Notes: generated from the letters alone by a model not told the origin. DNA of 64,000 bases from UBA1756 sp045130235 (GCA_045130235.1 JBGUPJ010000036.1:117454-181453), one strand, 5' to 3'. Counted from the first letter of the stretch, positions 17,658-27,526 are shown. Numbers and translations are program-made.

Positions 17658-18827
17658 ATGTTAGGCAATTTCAAATTTTCAAACCCCACAAGACTTTATT
17701 TTGGCGAGGATTCGCTGAGATTTTTAAAAGATGAATTGAAGAATTACGGCCCCGTAGTGATGTTGTCGTACGGTGGCGGCTCCATCAAGCGCAATGGTAT
17801 TTACGATGCGGTGATGGCCATATTGAAAGAGGCAGGCAAGACCGTGGTGGAGGATGCTGGCGTAATGCCCAATCCCACCGTGGAGAAGCTCTACGAGGGT
17901 GCCCGCCTCGTGCGCGACAACCATGTGGATTTGATTCTGGCGGTCGGCGGCGGCTCCACCATCGACTATGCCAAGGGAGTGAGCGCATCGGCATGGTGCG
18001 AAGAGGATCCGTGGGAGAAATATTACAAGAACGGAGGCAACCCCACCTGCCGTATCGTGCCAGTGGGCTCCATCCTTACCATGGTGGGCACCGGCAGCGA
18101 GATGAACGGCGGCAGCGTCATCAGCAACCACAAGGAAGGACTGAAAATCGGCAAGGTGTTCGGACCGGAAGTGTTTCCCCAGTTTACCATCCTCAATCCG
18201 AAATTCACCTTCACGGTGCCACAGTACCAGATGGTGGCCGGCATCTTCGACATCATGTCGCACCTCTTCGAACAGTATTTCAGCGACTTCGATGACAACA
18301 CCACCGACTATATCGCCGAGGGACTGATGCGCTCGCTGATTCACAGCAGCCGCATCGCCGCCCAAAATCCGCAGGATTACGAGGCGCGCTCCAACATCAT
18401 GTGGACAGCCACTTGGGCGCTCAACACCCTGCTGAAATGCGGTAAATCCACCGACTGGGAGGTCCACATGATCGGCCATGCCATCGGCGTTTACACCAAC
18501 GCGACCCACGGCATGACCCTTGCCGCCGTAACCCTTCCTTACTTCCGCCATATCCTCGAGGCCGGACTGCCCAAGTTTGTGCGGTTCGCCCAAAATGTTT
18601 GGAACGTGCGGGGCGAGGGCAAAACCGACCGTGAAATCGCCGAGGAGGGTCTGAAGTGCTTAGAGGGTTGGATGCGCGAGATCGGACTGGTGGTGAATAT
18701 CAGCGAGTTGGGTGCTACCGAAGCCCTGCTGCCCCGTATCGCTGACAGCACCTTCCTGCTCACCGGCGGCTACAAAACCCTCACCCGCGACGAGGTGATT
18801 GAAATTCTGAAAGAAAGTATGTATTAA
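17658..18827 (+). CDS. Iron-containing alcohol dehydrogenase (YqhD/butanol dehydrogenase type)
   Basis: A 389-residue cytoplasmic oxidoreductase of the Fe-ADH family. The nucleotide-binding GGGS(T/I) motif is in LAVGGGSTIDYAKG, and the metal ligands sit in FDIMSHLFEQ (Asp and His) and HMIGHAIGVYTNATHGM (two His). Length and the MLGNFKFSNPTRLYFG start match YqhD/BdhA proteins, which reduce aldehydes with NADPH. The longer in-frame upstream extension overlaps the divergent A2M gene and lies before the promoter box, so it was not used. The PNGase-like gene follows 12 nt later. Confidence 0.95.
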   Translation: MLGNFKFSNPTRLYFGEDSLRFLKDELKNYGPVVMLSYGGGSIKRNGIYDAVMAILKEAGKTVVEDAGVMPNPTVEKLYEGARLVRDNHVDLILAVGGGSTIDYAKGVSASAWCEEDPWEKYYKNGGNPTCRIVPVGSILTMVGTGSEMNGGSVISNHKEGLKIGKVFGPEVFPQFTILNPKFTFTVPQYQMVAGIFDIMSHLFEQYFSDFDDNTTDYIAEGLMRSLIHSSRIAAQNPQDYEARSNIMWTATWALNTLLKCGKSTDWEVHMIGHAIGVYTNATHGMTLAAVTLPYFRHILEAGLPKFVRFAQNVWNVRGEGKTDREIAEEGLKCLEGWMREIGLVVNISELGATEALLPRIADSTFLLTGGYKTLTRDEVIEILKESMY

Positions 18828-18839
18828 CCCCCTCCCATC

Positions 18840-20621
18840 GTGAAAAAATCACTCCCCATTATCCTTCTGCTGACGCTGCTGGCGCAAGGGATTTTTGCCC
18901 AAGTCACTCCCGTTGAAATCGCTAAAAATTCCAATCGCTTTACCTACGAAGTGTATGATTATGGCGAAAAAATCGACACATCGCAACTGAAAATCAGTTT
19001 GGAAGAATCTCAGTTATATTATTGGATTTTTCAAGATGAAAAACCAGGACGTCATGTGCCAGGCTACGCTTATGAAACAACATACGTTGATTTGAAAAAC
19101 GATAGCACCTACCTGTGTGCGTCGTTCAGAAATCCGTACTGGGAAACGGTTGAGGTGGCCTCCCCGTTCAGCCGCAGCGACATCGCATACGAAACCGCCG
19201 TGGTGGATGGCCTCACCCGCTACACCTGCCACATCAACAGCAACACGCTGGAGTTTTTCGTGCAGGATTTTCCCTCCGACATCAACCCGCTGCCTTATTA
19301 CGGAAGATTCAAAGGGATAGTGGTCTGTTTTAAACGCAACAATCAGACTTACTTGCAGTTGGTGGAATCATCCGAGTATGTGGAGAAAGCGAATCATGAT
19401 GATGACGGCGCTGTGAAAAAGTCCAAACCTAATAGGAGAGTCTCTGCCCGTGAATTGTCGCAGATGAAAAAAGAGAGACTGGTCATCACCACCCGCATCT
19501 TCGATGATGTGCAACTCAGTTGGGGACAACAAAACGACCACGTGGAGGGCGACTACATCGACAACATGCCGTACGACAGCGTGTTGCACTTCGCTGGTGG
19601 CACTCTCGCACTGAAACGAGTAAATCTTCCCAAACTGCCCCGTCACTACCAGACCTTCATCGAACTTCACCAGCGCAGCAACGGCGACGCCTACGACCGC
19701 ACCGGCAGCGTGTTCGTCATTCCGGGAGCCGGCTTCGACCTTGTGCCCAACTTCTTCGACGGCATCAACAATCACCCAGACTCCCTGCCTGTATTCATTG
19801 GGAAAGACGGACAGCGGTATCAGGGCTTTATAAATGCTGTGAGTCCTTTGAAAGAGTATCGGATTTCATCCTTCGTGTATAGTCCGCCCGTGGAGCTGAT
19901 GCGCTTTTTCACCCCTTTCGGTGTGGGGCATTTCAACGACCGCGTGCAGATTGACGGGCTCGAGTGGGCCGACGAGACCTACTACAAACAGGAGGTGACC
20001 GACCTGTGGTCAGTGCTACAAGGCGAAGTGTGGATCGGCATTTGGATCGGCAACTACGACAGCGGCGGCCACAAGGTGACGCTTGACATCAAGTCGTACC
20101 CAGGCAACGAAATGTGGGAGGAAAGACCTAAGTATGACGGGTATGTAGAATCCCTATTCAACACCTGCAATGTGTTGGAGATGGCGGGGCAGAACTACGG
20201 CAAACTCTTCGCCACTGACAGCCTGAAGACCACGTTTTACGTAATGAAGAATAGAAAAATCCGTTTACGCTACATCAGTACGGGACATGGCGGCTGGGAC
20301 GGCGGCGACGAGTTCACCCCGAAGCCCAACACCATCCTGATTGACGGCGAGCCGGTGTTTACCCACACGCCGTGGCGGCAGGACTGCGGCTGTTACCGGC
20401 GCTTCAATCCCGTGAGCGGCAACTTCTGGAACGGCCTGTCGAGCAGCGACTATTCACGCAGCGGATGGTGTCCGGGCACCGCCACACAGCCGGTCTATTT
20501 CGACCTTCCCCCGCTGGAAGAGGGCAACCATACCATCACCATCGCCATCCCTCAAGGCGAGCCATTAGGGGGCAGCTTCAGCCACTGGGCCGTGAGCGCC
20601 GCGCTGATTTATGAGAGGTAA
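18840..20621 (+). CDS. PNGase F-like peptide-N4-(N-acetyl-beta-glucosaminyl)asparagine amidase
   Basis: A 593-residue exported protein with a GTG start and a signal peptide ending FAQ. The C-terminal half strongly resembles Elizabethkingia PNGase F: GHGGWDGGDEF, PWRQDCGCYRRFNPVSGNFWNG, SSSDYSRSGWCPGT and IPQGEPLGGSFSHW occur in that order. PNGase F hydrolyses the amide bond between asparagine and the first GlcNAc of N-glycans, releasing whole glycans from glycoproteins. The extra N-terminal region (about 25-230) makes it longer than classic PNGase F and resembles the PNGase F-II class with an added N-terminal domain. No T9SS sorting domain is seen at the C terminus. It starts 12 nt after the alcohol dehydrogenase stop. 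Confidence 0.9.
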   Translation: MKKSLPIILLLTLLAQGIFAQVTPVEIAKNSNRFTYEVYDYGEKIDTSQLKISLEESQLYYWIFQDEKPGRHVPGYAYETTYVDLKNDSTYLCASFRNPYWETVEVASPFSRSDIAYETAVVDGLTRYTCHINSNTLEFFVQDFPSDINPLPYYGRFKGIVVCFKRNNQTYLQLVESSEYVEKANHDDDGAVKKSKPNRRVSARELSQMKKERLVITTRIFDDVQLSWGQQNDHVEGDYIDNMPYDSVLHFAGGTLALKRVNLPKLPRHYQTFIELHQRSNGDAYDRTGSVFVIPGAGFDLVPNFFDGINNHPDSLPVFIGKDGQRYQGFINAVSPLKEYRISSFVYSPPVELMRFFTPFGVGHFNDRVQIDGLEWADETYYKQEVTDLWSVLQGEVWIGIWIGNYDSGGHKVTLDIKSYPGNEMWEERPKYDGYVESLFNTCNVLEMAGQNYGKLFATDSLKTTFYVMKNRKIRLRYISTGHGGWDGGDEFTPKPNTILIDGEPVFTHTPWRQDCGCYRRFNPVSGNFWNGLSSSDYSRSGWCPGTATQPVYFDLPPLEEGNHTITIAIPQGEPLGGSFSHWAVSAALIYER

Positions 20622-20674
20622 GGTGGAACGTGTAAATCTTTAAGGGAAAAGATAATTTGTAACGAGAAAAGTTG

Positions 20675-20682
20675 TATCTTTG
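20675..20682 (+). promoter_or_regulatory. -7 box of the PPIase/signal peptidase operon
   Basis: TATCTTTG fits TAnnTTTG, 44 nt before the ATG at 20727; TTTG at 20656-20659 is a possible, closely spaced -33 box. Confidence 0.6.
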
Positions 20683-20726
20683 CGAGTTCAAAAAAATGAA
20701 ACTCGTTAATATTCAATTTATTGATA

Positions 20727-22466
20727 ATGAAGAAAATAATTTTACCGCTCCTTTTGATTGCGTCTGTTTTAGGACTTCAGGCACAAAACAAAAATGATGT
20801 TTTGGTGACCATCGGCAATGATACCGTCACCGTGGATGATTTTGTGAAGGCATACGGCAAGAATAACAATCTGGCCTCTGCCACCGAGAAGGACATCCGT
20901 GAATATTTGGATTTGTTCATCAATTTCAAGATGAAAGTGAAGGAGGGCGAGTTGCTGAAGCTCGACACCTCACGCCAGTTCCGCTTGGAGCTGAAACAGT
21001 ATCAGAACCAGTCGGCGCAACAGTTCCTCATCGACAAGGAAGTGACCAAAGAGTTGGAAAATGAGGTGTTAACCAGAGCCATGACAGATGTCCGCGCTTC
21101 GCATATCTTGGTGAATTGCAGCGAGATGGCAAAGCCTCAGGACACTCTGACCGCCTACAACAAAATCATGTCTATCCGCAATGAAATCATGTCGGGGCAA
21201 ATCAGCTTCGCGGATGCGGCTGTGAAATATTCCGACGATCCGTCGGCCCGCGACATGGTGAACCCGCAGACCCAACGGTTGCATCCCGGCAACAAGGGCG
21301 ACTTGGGGTATTTCACCGTTTTCGACCTGATCTATCCTTTTGAAACCGCCGCTTACAACACGCCGATCGGACAGGTGTCGCAGCCGGTGCGCACGCAGTT
21401 CGGCTACCATATCATCTACGTGCAGGATCGTATCGATGCCATTCAGGAGATTACGATTGAGCAGATTTATGTCTCTGACTCGTTAGCCAAAAACGGCAAC
21501 ATGCTGCCCACCACCACGTTCAAGATGACAGCTGCCCAAACCGCATTGCAGGGGGGGATGTCTTTCCGCGATGTGGCGGTTCAGTATTCGGAAGATAATG
21601 ACGTGGCCATAACGGGTGGTCTGCAGGAACCGTTCGCTCCCAACCGTCGTCAGGGCGACTTCGTGAAGGCGATCCTCTCGCTTAAGGATGGTGAATTTTC
21701 GCAGCCCATTGCATCCCAGAACGGCTGGCACATCGTGCGTGTGGTGAACATCAAACCTTTCGTTTTGGATGAAGACACCCGCTATACGCTGGTCAACCGC
21801 ATCTCGCGTGACAGCCGTTCCTACAAGAGCAAGGACGCCTTCATTGCCAAGTTGAAAAAGGAATACAACTACAAGGAGCCTGGCCGCGCCAAGGCCATGA
21901 AACTTTTCCTGAAGAATATGCCCCCCGAATTCTTCCAAAACAAAGAATCCGACCTGACCACCGTCAAGGGTATCGAGAAACTCCCGCCGATGGCTACCTT
22001 CGCCGATGTGACCATCACCGCTGAGGATTATGCCAAATATATCAACCGTTTCAAAGGCATGCGTCTCTCACAGAACGAGTTCGCCCCCTTCATGGAGGAG
22101 CGTTTCGACATATTTATCCAAGACAGGATGACCCGCTACGAGAATGCCCATCTGTTGGAAAAATATGAGGATCTTCGCGAGCTGGTGCAAGAGTTCCACG
22201 ACGGCATGGTGCTGTACGAAATCAACACCTCCAAGGTGTGGGCAGCAGCCGTACAGGATTCCACCGGTCTGGAGGAGTTCTACCAGAAAAACCTCGACCG
22301 CTATATGGACGCTGCAACACAACAGCCCAAGCCGCTCTCTGAAATTCGCGCCATCGTCATCACCGACTTCCAAGAGTATCTCGACAAGCAGTGGATCCTT
22401 GAACTGCGCGAAAAGTACCAGCCGGTCATCAACGAAAAAGCGTTATCCACTCTCATCAAAAAATAG
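20727..22466 (+). CDS. Periplasmic peptidyl-prolyl isomerase with two parvulin domains
   Basis: A 579-residue exported protein; signal peptide MKKIILPLL...LQAQ. Two rotamase (parvulin) domains: the first from RASHILV through GDLGYF to QFGYHIIYV (about 112-232), the second from about 240 to 345 ending NGWHIVRV. A long helical C-terminal region follows. The architecture is that of SurA/PrsA-type chaperones that fold outer-membrane proteins; the second domain is diverged (no clear SHIL). It heads a tight operon with a SurA-N-like lipoprotein (2-nt gap) and signal peptidase I (5-nt gap), placing it in envelope protein maturation. Confidence 0.92.
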   Translation: MKKIILPLLLIASVLGLQAQNKNDVLVTIGNDTVTVDDFVKAYGKNNNLASATEKDIREYLDLFINFKMKVKEGELLKLDTSRQFRLELKQYQNQSAQQFLIDKEVTKELENEVLTRAMTDVRASHILVNCSEMAKPQDTLTAYNKIMSIRNEIMSGQISFADAAVKYSDDPSARDMVNPQTQRLHPGNKGDLGYFTVFDLIYPFETAAYNTPIGQVSQPVRTQFGYHIIYVQDRIDAIQEITIEQIYVSDSLAKNGNMLPTTTFKMTAAQTALQGGMSFRDVAVQYSEDNDVAITGGLQEPFAPNRRQGDFVKAILSLKDGEFSQPIASQNGWHIVRVVNIKPFVLDEDTRYTLVNRISRDSRSYKSKDAFIAKLKKEYNYKEPGRAKAMKLFLKNMPPEFFQNKESDLTTVKGIEKLPPMATFADVTITAEDYAKYINRFKGMRLSQNEFAPFMEERFDIFIQDRMTRYENAHLLEKYEDLRELVQEFHDGMVLYEINTSKVWAAAVQDSTGLEEFYQKNLDRYMDAATQQPKPLSEIRAIVITDFQEYLDKQWILELREKYQPVINEKALSTLIKK

Positions 22467-22468
22467 TT

Positions 22469-23302
22469 GTGAAACGCGGATGCCTTTACTTTTTGCTCCT
22501 GCTCTGTGTGCTGGCCGGTTGCCGGCACGATGACCTTGTGGTGGCCGAGGCGTATAACCATAAGCTCTATGCATCGGAAGTGGCGGCACGTGTGCCATCT
22601 GGGCTCGCCAGCACCGACAGCATAGACTTCGCTAAGCATATCATCGACGACTGGATAATGGAGCAAGTAATTCTGTCAGAAGCCGAAAAGACACTGACTG
22701 TCAAAGAGAAAATGTTTGATAAAGAGTTGGAGGAGTACCGCAAAACATTGCTCAAAAATCGTTATTTTGAAAAAATCACTTCCGATGCCAACCAGTTTAA
22801 AGTGAGCGACGAAGAAGTGCGCACAGCAATCCGACAGAGCAAAGTTAACTTAGTGGAAGATAAAGAGATAGTAAAAATCAATTATGTAAAACTGCCCCGT
22901 CAGTCGGCGGTGAAAGACGAATTAAAAGAAATTCTTTTTGATGACTCACGCCGTTTGTCAGAAAAAGAACACATCGCTGAGCTGTGTGCCGACTCTATCG
23001 AATACTTTATTACCGACGACCAATGGCTCTTTTGGGAAGACATCCAGTTAGAAACGGGTATTACCTTTGACCGCAGCCTGCAACGGCTCGACTTGCCCCT
23101 CACCATTGAGAAAACTGTCAACGACGATGTGTATCTGATGGTCATTTTGGATTTCCGGTCGGAAGCCACAGGAGAAGAGTCCAAGGATTACTTCGAGAGT
23201 GTGCGCACCATGCTCATCCAACAGAAGAAAAACCAATTCATCCAAAAAAGGATGAAAGAATTATATCAAGAAGCAGAAAAAAAAGGTAAAATCAACCAAT
23301 AA
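22469..23302 (+). CDS. SurA-N-like lipoprotein chaperone
   Basis: A 277-residue protein with a GTG start and lipobox LAGC (Cys about 18). The body resembles the helical N-terminal chaperone domain of SurA/PrsA (VAEAYNHKLYASEVAARVP..., DWIMEQVILSEAEKTL) but I see no parvulin catalytic domain. It lies between a two-domain PPIase (2 nt) and signal peptidase I (5 nt), so a role as accessory folding factor is inferred from context. Confidence 0.72.
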   Translation: MKRGCLYFLLLLCVLAGCRHDDLVVAEAYNHKLYASEVAARVPSGLASTDSIDFAKHIIDDWIMEQVILSEAEKTLTVKEKMFDKELEEYRKTLLKNRYFEKITSDANQFKVSDEEVRTAIRQSKVNLVEDKEIVKINYVKLPRQSAVKDELKEILFDDSRRLSEKEHIAELCADSIEYFITDDQWLFWEDIQLETGITFDRSLQRLDLPLTIEKTVNDDVYLMVILDFRSEATGEESKDYFESVRTMLIQQKKNQFIQKRMKELYQEAEKKGKINQ

Positions 23303-23307
23303 ATACC

Positions 23308-24918
23308 ATGATATTATCTTATACCGCAGTCATCATCATCTCAATTATACAAGTCATAGGCTTCCAGTTAGGCTTATGGACCATCTTCAAAAAAGCAGGT
23401 TTGGAGGGATGGAAATCTATCATCCCCTTTTATCGCACCTGGCTCTGGCTCCGCAAAGTCATCGACAGACCTTGGTGGTGGATGATTTTTTGGGCAATGC
23501 CGTTCATCGGGGTCTTCATGGTGTATTATATGATTTGGGAAACCATAAGATGCTTTAATAAAAAAAGTTACCTCTACCTTGTCCCTGGCACATTCTTCTA
23601 TTTCTTTTATCTTCCTTACTTAGGATTTTCAAAAAAAGAGACCTTTACGCCCCGGACGGCATTGCCGGAGTTCAAGAAGTCGTGGGCGCGCAGCTGGGGC
23701 GATGCCATCATCTTCGCGGTGGCGGCAGCTTTCATCGTACGCTCCTTTATTTTTGAGCTCTATACCATTCCTTCTTCTTCAATGGAGGGCAGCATGATGG
23801 TGGGCGACTATTTGGCGGTGAGCAAATGCCGTTATGGACAGCGTATTCCGCAAACCGTTTTCGCACTGCCGTTCATGCACCATACGCTCGTATTTACCAA
23901 GTCTGTACCCTCATTCCTCGACGGAATAGAACTGCCCTATATGCGTTTGCCCGGTACTACAACCGTGAAAAACAACGACCCCATCGTCTTCAACTACCCT
24001 GATGGCGACACCGTGGCCATCGAGATGCAAGACCGGAGCTACTATGCGATTGTGCGTGACTTTGACGAGATCATGAACGACCAGACAAATCTGGAAAGAG
24101 CCTCCGAACTGGCCATCCGGTACGGACAGAATGCGGACAATCTGCGAAAGCGGTTCGTTGGAAAATCCGGACATGACGTGGTAAAACAATTATTTACCAT
24201 TCGCTACAGACCCGTTGACAAGCGCGAGAATTATGTCAAGCGTTGCGTGGCCATCCATGGCGACAAATTGGAAATCAAGAATGGAGTGGTGTATATCAAT
24301 GGTGAGAAAGCCCCGGTGCCCGAGAGAAGACAGTACTGCTATAAAGTGCCTTACGGCGGCATCTCCGAACGCATCGTCAAAAAGATGAGAATCAATGCCC
24401 AAGATGTTTACTCCGATGCCAATGGAGATCAGTATCTCTTCCTTTCTGACGAACAGGCCGCGTCACTTCGCAAAATGGGCAAAAATCTTATCTTACAGAT
24501 GGATGCCAAGGGCGTTTATTCGCCTGATATCTTCCCCCATGACCCGCGCTACAAGTGGAACAAGGATAATTTCGGTCCCATCGTCATTCCTGAAAAAGGC
24601 GCAACAGTACCCATCAACGATTCCACTATCGTGCTGTACGACAGAATTATCAAGAATTATGAGCTGAATACACTGGAACGGAAGAATGGTAAGATTTATA
24701 TCAATGGAGAAGAAGCGAAAAGCTATACTTTCAAGATGGACTACTATTTCATGATGGGCGACAACCGACACAATTCGGCCGACTCGCGCTATTGGGGCTT
24801 CGTTCCGGAAGATCACATCGTGGGCAAACCCGTATTTGTGTGGATGTCGTTGGACAAAAACCGCAGCTGGGGTGATGGCAAGATTCGATGGGATAGGATG
24901 TTCCGGATTTGCAGATAG
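23308..24918 (+). CDS. lepB: Signal peptidase I
   Basis: A 536-residue inner-membrane serine protease that removes signal peptides. The catalytic region has PSSSMEGSM (nucleophile Ser158), the Lys-containing box NYVKRCVAIHGD (general base Lys about 310), and the terminal box MMGDNRHNSADSRYWGFVPEDHIVG. Three hydrophobic segments fill residues 1-105, and a further one anchors the catalytic domain at about 132-147. It is nearly twice the length of E. coli-type domains because of a long insertion between the Ser and Lys boxes and another before the last box; long versions are usual in Bacteroidota. It follows two folding factors in the same operon. Confidence 0.96.
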   Translation: MILSYTAVIIISIIQVIGFQLGLWTIFKKAGLEGWKSIIPFYRTWLWLRKVIDRPWWWMIFWAMPFIGVFMVYYMIWETIRCFNKKSYLYLVPGTFFYFFYLPYLGFSKKETFTPRTALPEFKKSWARSWGDAIIFAVAAAFIVRSFIFELYTIPSSSMEGSMMVGDYLAVSKCRYGQRIPQTVFALPFMHHTLVFTKSVPSFLDGIELPYMRLPGTTTVKNNDPIVFNYPDGDTVAIEMQDRSYYAIVRDFDEIMNDQTNLERASELAIRYGQNADNLRKRFVGKSGHDVVKQLFTIRYRPVDKRENYVKRCVAIHGDKLEIKNGVVYINGEKAPVPERRQYCYKVPYGGISERIVKKMRINAQDVYSDANGDQYLFLSDEQAASLRKMGKNLILQMDAKGVYSPDIFPHDPRYKWNKDNFGPIVIPEKGATVPINDSTIVLYDRIIKNYELNTLERKNGKIYINGEEAKSYTFKMDYYFMMGDNRHNSADSRYWGFVPEDHIVGKPVFVWMSLDKNRSWGDGKIRWDRMFRICR

Positions 24919-24940
24919 TTTTTCATAAAATAAAAAAATC

Positions 24941-26521
24941 ATGGGCAGCAAGTTCAAGATACCGCACACGTTCACTATCGTGTTTTGCATCGTGGTGGCC
25001 TGTGCCATCCTGACTTGGATTGTGCCGGGGGGCGAGTTCTTGCGCGATGATAACGGGAATGTGGTGGAGGGAACTTACCACCAGGTGGAGAGCCAGCCGC
25101 AGACTTGGCAGGTGTTCACGGCTTTTTTTAACGGATTCATGAAAGCCGCCAACATCATCGTCTTCATCCTGATGATTGGCGGAGCCTTTTGGGTGCTCAA
25201 CGAGACCAATGCGGTGACCCGCGGCATCTACTCCTTTTTGGGCTTCACCCAAAAGTTACAGCGGTTCAAGCCTTTTGAAAAGATAGGGGTAAACAATCTT
25301 GTCATTGTCCTTATCATCTTACTTTTCAGTTCTTTCGGTGCTATATTTGGCATGAGCGAGGAGACCTTGGCGTTCGTGGCCATTTTCGTGCCGCTGGCCA
25401 TCTCCATGGGGTACGACTCGGTGACGGGCGTGCTGATGTGCTATGTGGCGGCACACGTGGGCTTCGCCGGCGCACTGTTCAACCCGTTCACCATCGGCAT
25501 CGCGCAAGGATTGTCGGGGCTACAGCCCTTCTCAGGATTGGGCTACCGGCTCGTGTGCTGGCTCATCCTTACCCTTATCGCCATCGTTTTCACCTTGTGG
25601 TACGCCAACCGCATAAAACGGCACCCTGAAAAGTCGCTCATGCACTCGGCCGACTCGTACTGGCGCGACAAGGTGTTGCAACAGCAAAGCGACGAGAAAC
25701 GTCCGGCGAATTATGCCACGTGGATAGTCTTTGGCCTGGTGAGCGCACTGCTGGTGTTTCTGGCGATTCGGTTCACCTTCACCGACATTTCATTAGGAGG
25801 CAAAACCAGCCATCTGCCCATCTTCCCCATCGTGGCGGCGGTGTTTATCGCATGGGGAGTCTTTGCGGCCATCCGATCGGCGCACAGCTATATCATGTCG
25901 CTTTTGTTCCTCACCATTGTGATGCTGGTAGTGGGTGTGCTGGGGTACGAATGGTATGTGACGGAGATTGCGGCCTTGTTTTTCGCAATGGGCATAGCGG
26001 CAGGCTTCGCCTACGGGCTGCGGTTTGACAAGATTATCCGGCAGTTTTTGGAGGGATGCAAGGACATGCTGACGGCCGCATTGGTGGTGGGCATGGCAGG
26101 AGGTATCATCATTATCTTACAAGATGGACATATCGTGGACACGCTGCTGTATAGTTCTTCCGGTGCGGTGGCGAACAGCGGGAAAGAAGGAGCCTTGGGC
26201 GGCATCTATGCCATCCAGAACCTTCTCAACCTCATCATCCCATCAGGGTCGGCTAAGGCCGCACTCACCATCCCCATGATGGCCGAGTTCTCCGACCTGG
26301 TCGGCATCTCGCGACAGACCAACGTGCTGGCCTTCCAGTTTGGCGACGGCTTCACCAATATGATCACCCCCACCTCGGGCGTACTCATCGGCGTGTTGGG
26401 AATCGCCCGCATCCCCTACGCCAAATGGGCCAAATTTATTTTTCCTTTCATCCTATTCTTGATAATTGTAGGATTTTTATTACTTTTGCCGACCATTTAT
26501 TTACCTTTAACCGGATTTTGA
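24941..26521 (+). CDS. YfcC/DcuC family membrane transporter
   Basis: A 526-residue polytopic inner-membrane protein with about 12 hydrophobic segments. It shows the YfcC/C4-dicarboxylate carrier pattern: IVPGGEF near the first segment, the re-entrant style GMSEETLAFVAIFVPLAISMGYDS, FNPFTIGIAQ, and NLIIPSGSAKAALTIPMM with FQFGDGFTNMITPTSG near the C terminus. Relatives transport dicarboxylates or basic amino acids; the substrate here is not determinable. It lies 22 nt after lepB and 7 nt before the outer-membrane protein, so is probably in the same operon. Confidence 0.85.
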   Translation: MGSKFKIPHTFTIVFCIVVACAILTWIVPGGEFLRDDNGNVVEGTYHQVESQPQTWQVFTAFFNGFMKAANIIVFILMIGGAFWVLNETNAVTRGIYSFLGFTQKLQRFKPFEKIGVNNLVIVLIILLFSSFGAIFGMSEETLAFVAIFVPLAISMGYDSVTGVLMCYVAAHVGFAGALFNPFTIGIAQGLSGLQPFSGLGYRLVCWLILTLIAIVFTLWYANRIKRHPEKSLMHSADSYWRDKVLQQQSDEKRPANYATWIVFGLVSALLVFLAIRFTFTDISLGGKTSHLPIFPIVAAVFIAWGVFAAIRSAHSYIMSLLFLTIVMLVVGVLGYEWYVTEIAALFFAMGIAAGFAYGLRFDKIIRQFLEGCKDMLTAALVVGMAGGIIIILQDGHIVDTLLYSSSGAVANSGKEGALGGIYAIQNLLNLIIPSGSAKAALTIPMMAEFSDLVGISRQTNVLAFQFGDGFTNMITPTSGVLIGVLGIARIPYAKWAKFIFPFILFLIIVGFLLLLPTIYLPLTGF

Positions 26522-26528
26522 TACTACC

Positions 26529-27434
26529 ATGAAAAGAACCCTTTTGCTGATTGCCATTCTGTTTTTTACAATAAGTTATCGTGCTTATTCACAACAGGAT
26601 AACTATTATTTCTATCATAGTTTTGAGGCATGGGAAGGCGGCCTCAATTTTGGCGTGAACTCATTTTATGGAGACATCAATGACAATACCAACAAGATTT
26701 TTCCTGCCACACCCTTCCAAGCATCCTTTTACAAAGACCGTCATTTCGTGGTGGGTGGGTATTTTGGCAAGCGCATGACCCCCTTCTGGACACTCGCCTT
26801 GGATATGAAATTTGGACGGGTTTCTGGGAAGACAAAATACGGCATCGATGAGCATTCTTCCGTGGCCTTCCGCACCTCCTGGAACACAGAGATAGTGGTA
26901 TCCAATACGTTAGATATCCTTTCCATGTGCAACCTCAACACCAACTGGTCGGTTTATCCTAAAATCGGTTTTGGGGTCTATGCGTTCCGTTCCAAGATGT
27001 GGGATGTGAACAGCGGAGATATTTTGGGGTTCTTCCCCGACGAACTGGTGTTCAACACCAATCGCAACGAATGGATGTCCACAGGCTATCGTGCTGTGTT
27101 TGCCATGCCAGTGATGATAGGAGCGAGCTATCGCCCGCTGCCCGAGTTGCGCGTGTTTTTCGAGACCGGCATCACCTGGACCTGCACCGACATGCTGGAT
27201 GCCTATTCCTCCAGCACCCGTGCCTTCGAGGGGGTGTGGAACACCATGATAGGCGTGAGCTACCAGTTTGATTTCAAACCCTATCTGAGAGGAAATCCGC
27301 GGAGCAATTCCGCCAACGACGCGCTGAAAGATGACGGCGTGACAAAAAAATACAAAAAAATGCGCTACAAATCCAACCTCGGCACAGGCAAACCCCGCTA
27401 CAGCAAGAGCAGCGCAATGAAGAAACACCAGTAG
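26529..27434 (+). CDS. Outer-membrane beta-barrel protein of unknown function
   Basis: A 301-residue exported protein; signal peptide MKRTLLLIAI...AYSQQ. The body alternates aromatic and glycine-rich strands (GGLNFGVNSFYGDIND, VGGYFGKRMTPFWTLALDMKFG, YPKIGFGVYAF, VGVSYQF-type final strand), as in small OmpA-like barrels. After the last strand comes a 45-residue basic tail rich in Lys/Arg/Ser (about 257-301), unusual for an exported barrel. Last gene of the operon starting at 20727. Confidence 0.7.
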   Translation: MKRTLLLIAILFFTISYRAYSQQDNYYFYHSFEAWEGGLNFGVNSFYGDINDNTNKIFPATPFQASFYKDRHFVVGGYFGKRMTPFWTLALDMKFGRVSGKTKYGIDEHSSVAFRTSWNTEIVVSNTLDILSMCNLNTNWSVYPKIGFGVYAFRSKMWDVNSGDILGFFPDELVFNTNRNEWMSTGYRAVFAMPVMIGASYRPLPELRVFFETGITWTCTDMLDAYSSSTRAFEGVWNTMIGVSYQFDFKPYLRGNPRSNSANDALKDDGVTKKYKKMRYKSNLGTGKPRYSKSSAMKKHQ

Positions 27435-27465
27435 GAATATTCCAAAGAAATGGGTGACAAAAAGG

Positions 27466-27505
27466 AAGCTCCATCTGCGGGTACTCAACCTCAGATGGAG
27501 CTTCT
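27466..27505. terminator. Hairpin terminator between convergent genes
   Basis: Perfect 13-bp arms (27466-27478, 27493-27505) with a 14-nt loop. The T-run (CCTTTTTG) is on the minus strand, so it serves the 27527 gene best. Confidence 0.7.
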
Positions 27506-27526
27506 TGCAAATGCTCTATAATTAGC

